From NCBI RefSeq assembly GCF_000005505.3, contig NC_016131.3:70692355-70756354 (forward strand): a DNA stretch of 64,000 nt, written 5' to 3'. Shown piece after piece: positions 44,211-55,985 of this stretch. Origin of the DNA: Brachypodium distachyon. Its lineage: Eukaryota > Streptophyta > Magnoliopsida > Poales > Poaceae. Every line of letters begins with the position of its first letter. The stretch's first letter is position 1. The notes beneath the pieces are model-generated. The model made no database searches, was not told where the DNA came from, and saw only the letters and a program-made list of their open reading frames with translations. The translations under genes and the position numbers were made by a program.

Positions 44211-47044
44211 CTATTTCTTAGGCAGGTCGAACAGCTCAGGCATATGTGCGTTCGTGAGCTTGGTCCTTTTAGTGATCTCACGCTGCTTCTTCTTGGGCTT
44301 CGGCTTTGGTGGCTGGCCATGAATCTGTGCTGCTGCACGCCTCTTTGTCGTGTCGGTTGCTGGTTTGAGGCCATTCTTCTGAAGCTCCTTCTCAATGTCC
44401 AACATGTCGCGTGGTAGTTCTATGCCCCGGTACAGATCCTTCAAGTCAGCATCGAGCTTGATCTTTGATTTAGGATCATTGGGGTACGCAATGTCTTCCT
44501 GGGAGTCCATGCTTGATAGCCACCAGATGTCGCCTGAGGCTTTGAGAGCCTGTAAACAGAAAATCGATGTTAGCTATAAATCAGACTTCTGGACCGAATT
44601 CCTGGTTTGCTAACAAGCAGACACTTGAATACACAGCATTTAGATTCCAGGAAGGTACAGCAATACTGAACAATGATCAGTAAACAATCTGCCTTGTTTC
44701 TACATGCTAACAAGTAGACACTTGAATACACAGCATTTAGATTCCAGGAAGGTACAGCAATACTGAACAATGATCAGTAAACAATCTGCCTTGTTTCTAC
44801 ATATTTGGAACAGGCCTGTCATGGTTCTCTGCTATATATGTCTAACAAAAACGATCACTGCTATGATAAACAGCAAATGGTTTCATTGATTCATTATGCT
44901 TTCAAACAAAATAAATCACCGATCATGAGATACATATATATCATATATTCCCATTGGTTCAAGATAACCAAATAATTTACGTGCTTCGCTGACTTTCATT
45001 ATTTATGAACAAAGTACAAGTGTGCAGAGTTCCACAGCATTTTCATGGCATCATGGACATTAAAATCTAATCTGCTCTTCACATTTGTTCATGAAAGCTT
45101 GAGGACCATTAATTGTCCCAGAGCAAAGGTAGCATTGAGCATTATGGGGTAATGAGAAAAAAGACAGTGGAACACTGGAACTTAGTTGAAAAAGAAGACG
45201 GTGGAACCCAGGTAACCATACTTCTACATGATACTTATACAAAAGTAAGGTTTCCATAAAAACTCCAAAAATTGTAAATCCCAAACCTCTGTGCAAAAGA
45301 GACAAGACTACTTGGTTTCTAAATGGTTTATACAGATTCAGTTATTTCAGCCATCAAGCTTGATGCAGATCATGCAAAATAATTAACTACATAGCAGGCA
45401 TATCAATATATTAATCAAAGAATAACTTATTCACCTGTAAGTCTTCCAATACAGATGGATATGCATCCTTGACCTCCACAACAGGTAGGCCCTCGGGATA
45501 ATCTCTAATCAAAGAAAGTAATTGATCTTTTCCATTCAAATCATGCTTCGACTGCATAAGTTCAAATACCAGGTTATGCAACCTAAAATGAGATGAAAGA
45601 CTAAACAGACTACCAAACTCTACACTAAGTTAGAGTGAAATTTCACTAGTCAAAAGAGATCTCACCCTGGAAGACTTGCTAACAAGAGGAATCATACAAT
45701 ATTTTATATAAACTGTAATAAGATTGAACTGACAACCTAAAGAGACTAGTTTTTGTTAGGTCATAGGCATGACGAGTGTTCAAAGTGAGAGAATGTAGTT
45801 CGGTCAACAGCATATCAACTTGACATTAAAGGGTTAACAGAATGATATTATATTTCATTTATCAAAGTATTAATCAGTTGACATGGTGTTAACACAAATG
45901 ATACTCCATGCATTTACCTTGTACGAGAAACGCTTTCCATCAAATTGTACTTTCGGATTGTTCCTCAGGCTGTCAAAGACGGCCTTGTTACTATTAATTG
46001 CAACATATGTTGCTCCATCTATTTGCTCTGCCGTAAAAGCTAGTCTTGTCTGCGAGGTCAGAAAAGAAAACGAGGGGCATTACTTCTGAGTTCTGACAGA
46101 ACACATAACATGTATTCAAGGACAAAAGTTGGAAGATAACATTTTTTTTCTTACCATACTAAGAAGTCCATCATTTGTACCAATAAATTGGAATAATGCT
46201 TGAGTAAAATGACAAGGCGCAAATACATATTTCAGCACGAACAAATATCGAGAATGCAAGCATACTGCTCCCTCCCTTTCAGATTGTAAGGCCCATCTCC
46301 TAAATCACACTAACCAAGGAGTGCCTAGTTAGATGCTAGACTAAGCATGTATGCACACAGGTCTTAATCAAGCATTGGTTGGTTCCACATTGAGAAGTTA
46401 CATAGTACTCGTAATTACTAATTTGTGTACATGTAATTAAATTTGCTTGTTCCCAAGGAAAACGGGCTTACAAGCTATGATTTTTGAGATAGGCCTTATA
46501 AACTGAAAAAGGAGGGAGTGTCTTCTATTTGTCACAAAGAGGAAAAGGAATATCATAGTACATCTGCAAACTGAAAGACATAAAAGGTAACAGTCAAAAC
46601 CTATCCAACGAATCACCCCTTGTCCAATAAGGCTCAGTTAGCAGCTTGGTTTGCATAATGAATTATACTAACTATTTTCCAAGGCTAGAGCAGCAAAAGA
46701 AAAACCCTCTCAATATGGATGTGACAGAATAATGGAAGACCAGGTAGTCTCATCAAGTTGAACTTCTGGAAAATTACCTTGTAAAGCAGTTCTATTACTA
46801 ATTTGATCTGTGCTCCGACAGGAGACTTCCTCACTGAATTGATGTGTTGAAGCCTTTCTGTATCATTTGAGAATTTAATAGCCTGCGTCGGTCTCGCTGG
46901 AGCTGATGGAGCATTGGCTGGTTTAGACCTTGGAGCAATTTGTGACTTTGTACTTGAAGCTTGGCTTGCAGCAATGCTGGATAGAGTTGTCTGGCACCTC
47001 TCCTGTTGTTGTTTAAATTTGCTGAGGCGCTCATTCAGAGCCAT
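44211..47044 (-). CDS. TFIIEbeta: General transcription factor IIE subunit beta
   Basis: Four coding exons: 46778-47044, 45918-46049, 45435-45551 and 44211-44549; all phase 0; 855 nt, 284 residues, as in other plants. It begins MALNERLSKFKQQQERCQTT. The winged-helix core starts at NDTERLQHINSVRKSPVGAQ and continues through LAFTAEQIDG, FDSLRNNPKVQFDGKRFSYK, LLSLIRDYPEGLPVVEVKDA and SGDIWWLS. The tail is strongly basic (KPKPKKKQREITKRTKLT) and ends MPELFDLPKK. TFIIE alpha/beta joins the RNA polymerase II pre-initiation complex, recruits TFIIH and helps promoter opening. An acceptor-like CAG lies directly before the ATG, so a 5' UTR intron is likely. Intron 1 holds a MITE and intron 3 a tandem duplication. 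Confidence 0.93.
44608..44801. repeat. 97-bp tandem duplication in TFIIE beta intron 3
   Basis: Two adjacent copies (44608-44704 and 44705-44801) appear to differ at one base (CAAGCAG versus CAAGTAG), so the event is recent. Confidence 0.85.
46268..46519. mobile_element. MITE in TFIIE beta intron 1
   Basis: The left end CTCCCTCCCTTTCAGATTGT and the inverse of the right end CTCCCTCCTTTTTCAGTTTA share the outer 8 bases and the inner AAGGCC(C/T)ATCTC. About 250 bp, with no coding capacity. Confidence 0.65.
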
Positions 47045-49010
47045 CTGGACACAAGATTGACAATACTTGATTAATGATATGTCACCCAACAACATACACA
47101 GTTACATGGAACCAAGAACCAAACTATCTGTATGATCTGAGTGAAACCAACATAACAAAGTAATGCATATACTACATTAAAGAATAAACATATGTGGATA
47201 TGCAACACAGACAAGCATGTTGAACCAGGCAGAGCCATACCCCTACATTCATCTCAGCTTAGATATTGTCCAATAAACTATGACCAGAAATTGATTAGGA
47301 AAATGACCATCATGCAAGTTTCCCGAATATCCAATACACTGATGTAACATCAGGCGTAACCAGATATATTGCAATCCTTTTTTTGGTATGATGTTTTCAC
47401 TTTGCCTTCAGAAGAGAAACATGTTGAGGCAGGAGTGGAACAGCAAGTTGTGATTGGTCGAGTGAGGAAGAAAGGGGAAGCCGGCATATTACGTGAGGGG
47501 ACTTCACACCTTAGCAAGACATGGTAGTCTGTTGAAGGCTGAGACAAATTGTATTGACTCTAGGAATAATAGTAAGCTACAAGGGGAATAGGATTTCTAA
47601 TTTTCTATGGACCGCTTCCAAAAGCTACACACCTACGTCCAGTAATTGGGGAACCAAAGAGCACCTCATTTCCTGTCTAACACCCATGACATCCTTCAAA
47701 GCCTTACATGCCAAAATATTTTGAGCAGCCCCTCCAGAGAAAACATGGGCAGAATGGCAGTGTATGGGAGAACCGAAGTACACACTACCCAAGCAATTGA
47801 AGTTGTGGATTATAAAATGATGTAATACAGTTACAAATACATATTACAAACATTTGCATTTGCTAGTCGTTCTGGAGTGATGCAGTCGCAATCACATGAC
47901 TGCATAATCAAAGAAATGAAGTTGTTCTACAAAAAGGTTAATTGATCTACTATGATCAACCTCTGATGACTGTTCAATTCTACCAACATTTTTCGAATTC
48001 TGATGTGAAAATATCTACATACTACTGCATTAGCTAATTACCAAATCAGTCGTATGGAATCATCCCAGCCCTACTCCACAGCTTGGGATAACGCAGAAAA
48101 AGGGGAACGACCACTCCTTCAAATTGGGTTTGATCCCTATATAAGATCCTACTAAATCCCGTCTGAACATTTCTCCGATCCCAATCATGATATAGTCTAC
48201 CAGACCAAATTTCACCCAGGAACGCGATCAACTCGGGTCAAATCAAGCAATGGAGAATTAACAGACTTCCAATCGGGTTTGATCCCTACAAGATCCTACT
48301 AAATCCCGTTCTAAAATTTGTCCAATCCCGATCACGATTTAGTCTACCAAACCAAATTTCACCCAGGAACGCGATCAACTCGGGCCAAATCAAGCAACGG
48401 ACAACTAATGGACGGGATCTCATAGTTGGGAACCCGTACTGGATCCTTGACGGCGGGGCCGATTCGCTTCGGCAAGATGCCGGCGACGGACGGACCGGCG
48501 GCGATCCCCTGAGTTTGGTCGGGGAATGGAGCGAGACGAGACGGACACAGGACACTGTCTAGCTTCTCTCGCCTCGCCTGATTTTTCTCCTGTGCTATAG
48601 CGCTGGCCTCGCCTCGGGCGAGTGGAGCGAGTACGGGATATCGGAGCCGGAGTGGGCTAATGAGTCCGTTGCTATGTGGGCCTAAATGGGCCGAAAGGCT
48701 GCGACTAGGGCGATGGGAAACGGCGGCGGTGGCTGATGCGACGGGGAACGGACGGACGAGACGGTCCAACGGGGAGCGGCGGCGGCGGCCCAGGCGATGG
48801 GGAACGGCGGGCCGAGGTGGCCCGATGGGCGGCAGCGAAACCTATCGGGAGATCAGGAAAGCGTGAAGGGGGACGCGAGGGATGTTTTTTCTCGAGAATA
48901 CGCGAGGGAGCCAGGGAGGGAAGGCCGGAGGGCCGAGTCAGAAATGTCGAACACACCCTCTCCCCTGTCACTTATTACAAATTAGTACTCCACAATTCAA
49001 CCCTAGTCCG
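47045..49010. other. 5' region of TFIIE beta
   Basis: Probably holds a 5' UTR intron and, from about 48400 to 48800, a GC-rich first exon and promoter. Exact exon ends were not determined. It contains the tandem duplication listed below. Confidence 0.4.
48122..48408. repeat. About 149-bp tandem duplication upstream of TFIIE beta
   Basis: Copies at 48122-48257 and 48271-48408 share GGGTTTGATCCCTA, AAGATCCTACTAAATCCCGT and TTTCACCCAGGAACGCGATC. There are a dozen or so differences, so it is older than the intron 3 duplication. Confidence 0.8.
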
Positions 49011-49026
49011 CACCTCTCTCTCTTCT

Positions 49027-50472
49027 TTTTTCGAAGCAGACTACAGCGGGCAAAAGACAGCCTGCACAACATTTCAATTAAATAAAGAAATCGGGATACA
49101 ACGAGTACAACGGCAACATTTGCCAACAAAAACACAAAAAAAAAACATAGGATCTTGAAGCATGACAACAGCGAAATACATGCACAACAAGGAACGCCGA
49201 CGATGTAGTCGAAAGGTGTAGAGCTGCCGAGCCCCCCAGACACTGTGTCGTCGATGCAGTCGAAGGGTAGTGCGCAGGCGAGGTCGCACCGCGGCACCCA
49301 CGTAGCAGGCATATTCGAAGGGCGATGTGCCGTCGAGACCCACTGTGACGGAGAATGCCGCCGATGAAATCGAAAGGTGGCGCACAACCGAGAACATACC
49401 ACTACCTTCTTGTGCCACCGGCCAGCCGAAAGGACACACGCCATCGAAACTACAACACGACACCTATGTGCCGACAAAGCGAAAGGCATCACACACCGAG
49501 ACCACACCAAAGGAAAAAACGCACTGTCTCGCCGGACACAACCATGAACCTAGGCGACACAAGAAACCACCCAACCTCCAACAAACCCTAGGCGAAGCAC
49601 TCCATATGACACTCCAAATGACCAGGCACGCGACCGGAAGCGACCCAGAGTCGGGATCTCCAAGGCAACGCCTCCAAGGGAGGAAACTACATTGGGATGT
49701 TGTCGTCGCCCGATCCGAAAGATCTTAGGTTTTCACCCCGAAGACCTCCAACGAAAATGCACAAAGAATCAGCTCCTCGATGAAGCCTCCAACGAGGGGG
49801 ACGACACCGAAAGGCGTCGTCATCATCGGCAGAACCAAGGGTCCTGCAAGTTTTCACCCGAAGCAACATCTTGTGCACAAGGAACGCAAGAATGCAACGG
49901 ACAAGCAAGCAGCCGCAACAAACACAAGAAAGATCAGGAAGTTGAAGGAGTTGCAGAAGGCGATTCTGGACCCGTGCTGCTGCCTGCCGAAGCCACCAAG
50001 AAGCGCCAGATCCGGCTGTCCCCGCAGATCCAAGCACCCCGCTCCCAATCCAGGCCGCACAGGCGAAGAAGCACCGGATCCGGCTGCCTCGCACCCGATT
50101 CCACCTGCCAGCCTCGCACCTCCCGGTGCAGGCGCCGGCAGGGAGAGGGGCCGTCGAGGAGCGGCGGATCTGGCCGGCCGTCGCCACCAAGCACAGGATC
50201 CGGCTGGCCGGCTGGGTACGGACGCACATTGCCGGAGAGCTCACCAACCGCCACAGCCACGAGAGAAGCAAGAACGAGAGGAACCGAGCCACCCACGAGG
50301 TAGTTACCCGTCGGTGAAACCCCGCCGCCGCCGTCGGCCGCACGGGACTTGCCCGGCGGCGTCCTCCAGCGGCGACGAGGGTGGGGATGTAGTGGAGTTG
50401 TGTGGCGGCGGCTAGGGTTTGGGGCTCTGCCCGTGCCGCCCAGGAGCGAGCGACGCGGGGGCGTTCTGTTCT
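49027..50472 (-). mobile_element. Non-autonomous LINE-like retroelement
   Basis: About 1446 bp with a perfect 16-bp target duplication, CACCTCTCTCTCTTCT (49011-49026 and 50473-50488). On the minus strand it starts GC-rich (AACCCTAGCCGCCGCC near 50430-50410) and ends …GCAGGCTGTCTTTTGCCCGC … CTTCGAAAAAA, a short A-tail next to the duplication. No reverse transcriptase or endonuclease motif is present, and long overlapping frames do not resemble proteins. The tail and variable-length duplication point to target-primed reverse transcription. Alternative: a retrocopy of a non-coding transcript. Confidence 0.65.
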
Positions 50473-50488
50473 CACCTCTCTCTCTTCT

Positions 50489-50972
50489 CATCATTCCATA
50501 GCCATGATTTCATTAATTTCATTGATGTTTCATTTATCTTTCCTTCATATTTCTTAAAAGATTTAGATTTCAGCATGATTTCATTGAGGCATCATTATGA
50601 TATCAATTTAAGATCAGTTGAATATGTTTATTTTAAAATATTCTTAATAGTATTATCATTATTCCATCGATATATCATTAAAAATCACATCGCGGCGAGA
50701 CGCGAGAGTGATGGAATGCGGGTTGATTCCAACAAAACATGAGATTTTAAATCAAAACATCAAACTCATAATCTTCATATGGCTTCGAGATCCATAATAC
50801 TATTTTAAGGGAGGTGCACCGAAACTATCTTAAAATTGTTATTAGGGAGGTAAACAAAAATGGTATTACAATTTTGAATCTTGGTTCTAATAACATATTA
50901 CGCTTATTTTTCTTGAAGTAACACAAGGCTATCTTAGAAGAAGCACATCCAGCACACTATAACCGATTGTGG
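50489..50972. other. Intergenic, AT-rich
   Basis: No gene or clear repeat was seen. It probably includes the 3' UTR of the minus-strand defensin-like gene. Confidence 0.4.
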
Positions 50973-51357
50973 TTAATTAGGATAGCAGATCTTGCAGCTG
51001 CAGACACCATTGAAAGACCCATCGCACGAGGAATACCACTTAGTGGTCTGTGCTTCATTCGCCAGTTTCTCGCAAGGTTTCTCGCATGTCGACTTGATGC
51101 AAAGGTAGAGCCAAGTTCTCTTTGTTTCACAACGCTCTGTGCCCACAAAACATAAACCACGACAAGAATTTATGAATGGAGGGAGTAGCAAAAAACTTCA
51201 GTGATTGGAAAACAAAATACAAAAGCTTCTCAAATCTCTTGATCAGGAACAGAAATTTGGCGTAGAGAAAGAAAAAGATCAGCATACCTGCAGATACAGG
51301 ACTTCCAAGTAACAGCAACACCAAGAGGACACAAACACCAGCAGATCTTGAGTCCAT
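50973..51357 (-). CDS. Defensin-like (DEFL) secreted peptide
   Basis: Exons 51288-51357 and 50973-51136 encode 77 residues; the intron is GT-AG in phase 1, as at the other defensin-like locus in this window. Residues 1-23 are a signal peptide (MDSRSAGVCVLLVLLLLGSP, then VSA). The mature peptide has eight Cys spaced C-x9-C-x4-C-x3-C-x15-C-x7-C-x1-C-x2-C, consistent with the defensin fold, and is basic. It is only distantly related to the pair at 26.6/28.0 kb. Secreted to the apoplast; antimicrobial activity is likely for the family but not shown for this peptide. A duplicated signal-peptide exon lies 1.1 kb upstream at 52439-52508. Confidence 0.8.
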
Positions 51358-52438
51358 TTCTGAATGCTACACGTTGCAATGGTACTGCCTATCGTGCTTG
51401 TCTCTTCCTTTATCGTTGCACAATACAGTCTCTTTTATAGACCAAGATAAGATCTCAGTATGGATACATAATACACAGTCGCGGTCATAATAGGATACAA
51501 GATTAATAATATCGTGACCTTCCATTGAATAACCAAATTATTTATTGCCAAATTAATGTTTTTCTAAAAAAATAATAGCCAAATTAATATACTCCGTCCC
51601 GATACAGGGCCGATTTAGTCCCGTTAACCAAGACGCGCGTTCCTGGAACGAGGGAATAGCAGGCGAGAAAAAAAAATCGCCTCGATTAGTTGCCCCCGCG
51701 AGCCCGTAATTTTCTGCATGCGCGGGCGTTGTTTTAGGCAGGCTATTAATGCGCGGGCGTTGATTTTTTCTTTCCGCATGCAACACGTCCGTTCGGTAGC
51801 GGGACTCGGGAGCAATTAACGCGCGCAATTAAAGGGCCATCTCCCGATCGATCGGGCTCAACAAAATTAAGGGGAATTGTGAATACTTTTTTAGGCGAGA
51901 ACGGCCCGTGCCCAGGTGCGCCATGCATGCACGCAGAACACCGAGTTCCAGTCGACGATCAATGTTCCTTTTTTTTAACCACACGCATTATATTAATCAA
52001 TAAAACAGAGTACATAAGTGCACATGCATGCAGAAACAACCATATAGACCGGGAGGAAACAACCGATCAAAAAAGACCAGGAACAGGTGTGTAGGAAACT
52101 TTGCATAAAGAACTCCAAACAAAAGAATATCACTAGAAAGTCTCTCGGAGTCTTTGAAACCACTTTCCATCACCAGGGTCACCGGGACACACACCGGACA
52201 AAGAAGCAGAATACCAGCAATCCAAAATCCACGCGAGCGCCATAGCCTTGAAGGCTATCAAATATTATCAAGAGATTGCATGTATCATGCATCGCAGATG
52301 TCAAAGAGAAACGAAATCTCGAAGACATTCTCCATCCAAAAGCTTTTCAAATCTGTTGCACTGATTTTGTAAAGGAAGTCCTAGAAAATCGACATGACAC
52401 TTTAATCACAATGGCGTAGAGAAAGTAAAAGAGCATAC
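51358..52438. other. Gene-free stretch between the two defensin-like exons
   Basis: Contains a fragmentary MITE end (ATACTCCGTCCCGATACAGG near 51590), an ambiguous short duplication (GCCAAATTAAT at 51547 and 51578), and the LINE-like fragment listed below. The second exon expected for the orphan copy was not found. Confidence 0.5.
51969..52330 (-). mobile_element. LINE-like 3' fragment
   Basis: On the minus strand it ends ATTGATTAATATAATGCGTG followed by a short A-tail (T-run at 51969-51976). The 5' limit and target duplication were not found. It lies where the missing second exon of the orphan defensin-like copy would be expected. Confidence 0.4.
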
Positions 52439-52508
52439 CTGCAGAAACAGGACTCCCGAATAATAGCAGCACCAAGAAGGAACAAACACCAGCAGATCTT
52501 GCGTCCAT
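52439..52508 (-). pseudogene. Orphan defensin-like signal-peptide exon
   Basis: A 70-nt exon, the same length and phase as 51288-51357, encoding MDARSAGVCSFLVLLLFGSP then VSA, followed by the same donor context (CTGCAG|GTATGC). The intron stays similar to the complete gene for about 110 bp (shared GGCGTAGAGAAAG and AAAAGCTT(C/T)TCAAATCT), then diverges. No Cys-rich exon follows before 51357. Confidence 0.7.
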
Positions 52509-53823
52509 TTCTGAATGCTACTTAGTACGTTTCCAATGGAACTGGCTCTATTATTTGTCCTTTCCTTTTTGGCTACGAAAATATCATACCTCAAGGTGGA
52601 TATATATAAAGTTTCATTTAAGAGATATGAACTGAATGTAGATACGTACGGAGTAATACATCTCATTTAATTGTAGACATTGGATGCAAATATGAAAACG
52701 GAAGATAGATACTACACTCACACATTAAAGGCCTGTTTCCGTGTAAAGCCTGATCGGGGGAGAGAAAACAACTTCCAGTTTTACTCCCGTTGTAAAATTG
52801 TTTTGCTCCAACCCATTAACTTCTCTCGTTAATTCCCCTTTCCGAAACTTCCTCTCCTGCGATTCTCTCTCCTCAAGCGTTTCCTATCCCAGCTCGCCAT
52901 CTTCCGTCAATGCCGTGTTGAAGGCATCTCCAATAATTATATGTTAGGTGTTGGTAAATTTGTCACGTAGATTTTTTTTTAAGATCCGGCACATATTAAA
53001 TGAAAAAAAAATGAATATATGTAGATCTATATAATTTATAAAGTTACTCACACATAAGATGCATTCAATGTTTGCAAGCTGGACATGCAATATATCCACA
53101 TCATAAACATTATGCGGTCCACAAACAATTCATTTTGATGGCACCTTCTACAATTCAATCTTTTAGCATATTCTGGTCATGGAAGAGCCAACAATGCAGA
53201 CAAGTGCGGATTAGTTTGCCAAGCACCTTCCACAATTCAATCTTATTTCATTAAAATATAATAAAAATGCACCACTGGTGTATTAATTTGGCAGGCATGT
53301 GCGGATTAGTCATCATACACGCGCGGATTAGTCACCGTACTTGCACAATGCGAATGTTACAACTTGTCATGTATGGGTGCGTGTGGTCAAAAATATGATT
53401 TCATAGGTTTCGGCGCTGACGTGGATGCTAACGTGGACTGGGTGGGTGTAGTGAGAGCTTTATGGCCTGAAGCGATTCTGCATGGGGTTAGTTCGCAAAT
53501 ACTTCATCTTATGAAAACACCCATCTTCCTCCCTCGGCCGGCCGAAACCCCATCTCACAAATCCCTAAATTTTCCCCAAATCGAATGCCCCCTCCAAGTA
53601 CAGGTTCATATTCTGCCCTAAATTGTCTTTCGTCCTAGCTAATTTTATAAGATACCAAATAAAACTAGGCATGCGGGGAAGAAAACCCCCAAATAGCGGA
53701 ATAGATTAACTTCGTACGTATTCATATTGTACCCTGACTCAAAATTGACATGCCACTCTTGGTATTAGACTCCAAAAATTGAACCATTGCACAAGCACTG
53801 GGTTTTCTTTGTACTGTTTACTA
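52509..53823. other. Intergenic, AT-rich
   Basis: CACCTTC(T/C)ACAATTCAATCTT occurs twice (near 53141 and 53224), and GCGGATTAGT three times between 53206 and 53330. No gene was seen. Confidence 0.45.
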
Positions 53824-54062
53824 CTCCCTCCGTCCCAAATTAATTGGCGTCGGCTTTTTTTGCAAAACAAAACCCTGTAAATTCCCGAAATAAACCTGCG
53901 CTCCACGTTCTATTGGAACTTTAGCGAAAATCCTCCTATAAATTTTCGAAATTAACGCGCAGTTCAGGTTTAATTTGAAGACGTGGACTGCAGGTTTATT
54001 TCGGAAATTTACAGATTTTTTTTTCCAAAAAGATTGACGCCAATTAATTTATTACAGAGAGA
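53824..54062. mobile_element. Foldback MITE with long arms
   Basis: The left end CTCCCTCCGTCCCAAATTAA and the right end pair (TTAATTGGCGTC with its inverse), and inner arms (GTAAATTCCCGAAATAAACC with GGTTTATTTCGGAAATTTAC) extend the hairpin to about 90 bp per side. No coding capacity. Confidence 0.7.
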
Positions 54063-54539
54063 GCAGCAGGAAACTCGTAACATCTTAAGCTGATGTACTT
54101 GCTAAGATATTTTCCATTATCAAACATTTGATACTGATGTTTCTATCAGGTGTGGCCATCCACGTGGCAAGTTGCATCCAGTGGCACGCGGCCGAACTCC
54201 AACCGCACCTTCCACCAACCACCCATCACCATGGATGCGGACAAATCGCTTCCATAGGAAGCAGCTGCAGAAAATGCTCGTGTTACTCATTTAGAATTTA
54301 AAACGTTGTTATACAGGTGGGGGAGAGAAGTCTTGATGAAACCAGTTATATTTAGAACAGAGATAAACGGGAGCTAAATCAACCCTTTTTTCGTGATGTC
54401 TACAATGGGTGCTGCTGGAGATGCATATGTTCAGATGCGTATCTGAACATATGTTCTGGAGACTACAATGTGTATGTGATTCCTCAACCTCCGGAATCCC
54501 ACTCTTTGGAGCCTCTTTGGAAGCTGAGATACCCAAGGG

Positions 54540-54669
54540 GCCACACCATTTCTCTCCCAGCTAGGCAGCTACCACACGTTTCTCTCCCAGCTGCCTTTGT
54601 AGTCTGCTCTTCTTGGAGAAGGGCGCCTCCTCTGCTCCATCCATAGCTCCATAGCTCACTCCTCCTCAG
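54540..54669 (+). promoter_or_regulatory. Possible 5' UTR exon of the NPF gene
   Basis: Pyrimidine-rich leader ending CTCCTCAG|GTACTC, a good donor. An acceptor (CCCTACAG) at about 55948 would join it to the exon with the ATG at 55986. Purely an inference from splice signals. Confidence 0.3.
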
Positions 54670-55985
54670 GTACTCTTCTCTCTCTTGCGCAGTTTGTTTT
54701 AAATTTGTAGTACTCCTACTTCAACGCGGCTCCTGTTCATGTGCGCAGCACACTTTCTCTTTTTGGAAACTGAAAAGATTGGCCTCACACATGGACTTTT
54801 CTCAACATCAATCAAGTAAACTGAAACTATTTGGAACATAGCAATCGTTCTTCCAAATGTTAAGGCCTTCTTCCTGAGTTAGTTGTGAACCAAAATGTCC
54901 AGTAAACGGCCCTAATTGGATGCATGTGCAAAATGTAGCAACCTTTTACACTCAACTGAAGCCAAAATAAGACTACAACTCTCCTCTAAAGAAATCAAAA
55001 CAGAAAAAAAGGTTCTCTAAGCAACTACTTGCAAATGGAGCACTGCTAGTTTACATATACTAGTCAAATGTCCATGCAACGGAGAAACAAACTAACCGTG
55101 AAAGGACGCCAACAATAAAGAAACAAATCAAATAAGTCTTGTGTTTTTTTTTTTACTCTTCTGTACAATAAAGAAAACAACATGACGCATTGCATCCGCT
55201 TGAAGGAAAGAAAATAATAACTATTGCTCAATTACCCTACATAAAATTAATTAGAGTAATACTCTCTAGAGTCTCCACAGGTTCCAAGCCTATAGTATTG
55301 TATCTTGTAGTGAGGCATGATCGAGACCATCATGAACATAACTGACTGGTCCAAATAGTAAAAAGAAACAGATCCTTTTTTTTAGAGCTAAAAAAAAAGA
55401 AACAGATCCATGTTGCGTTTTTAAGTGCTTGGGGGCTTGAGGCCTTGGGCCTATAGTTGGAGGCATTGCCTGGTGGGCCGGTCTGATCCAGCAAAGGCCA
55501 CCAGCGGCATGTTATTCCTTCGGCAGCAGAACGCACGTATCGGAGATCGATCGGGGAAGCGACGTTAGTTTAGTACCACCTCGGCCAGCTGAGAGAAAGG
55601 AACGGGCGGTGTCACACATGTAATTTTCTGAGCTTGATCGGCAGCAATCGTACCATCAACGCCTGCGACGATCGTACCATCACCAACAACTGCAATTTAA
55701 TATATTGGTATAGACTATGCACAATTAAACCACATGTCTTCCAGTACTTTGGATGGAATCAACGTTCCTGGAAAATAAATGCTCAACTAGAAATGTGAAT
55801 GTCATGTGCTACTGAGATCTGAACAAATTGAGGATTATGATTCATTTATTTAACATAAAATGTTTAATTAATCACCGTAGAAATAGGAGATCAGATAATT
55901 CTTTATTCGTTCCAAGCTGCTTAGGCCTTAGCGCCGTTTGGTTCTTCCCTACAGTATTGCTGAAGACCACAAACTCCCGGCTCAT
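54670..55985. other. Upstream region of the NPF gene
   Basis: AT-rich with no coding gene. It includes the micro-insertion at 55360-55409. Confidence 0.4.
55360..55409 (-). repeat. Micro-insertion with 16-bp direct repeats
   Basis: AAAAAGAAACAGATCC at 55360-55375 and 55394-55409 flanks 18 nt: a T-run, then AGAGCTAAAA. The T-run abuts the left repeat (minus-strand orientation). Part of the repeat is A-rich, so its true length could be shorter. Confidence 0.5.

Noticed and set aside
49687..50494. Long frames (over 180 codons) on both strands
   Set aside because: They lie inside the non-coding retroelement with bounded target duplications; overlapping frames on several strands reflect GC content and no domain was recognised.
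51547..51588. A sixth micro-insertion (GCCAAATTAAT repeat around a T-run)
   Set aside because: The repeat is only 11 bp and AT-rich, and a G separates it from the T-run, so it does not meet the same standard.
55109..55176. Another tailed insertion (ACAATAAAGAAA repeated around a T-run)
   Set aside because: The T-run is in the middle of the insert and not next to a repeat, so polarity does not fit.
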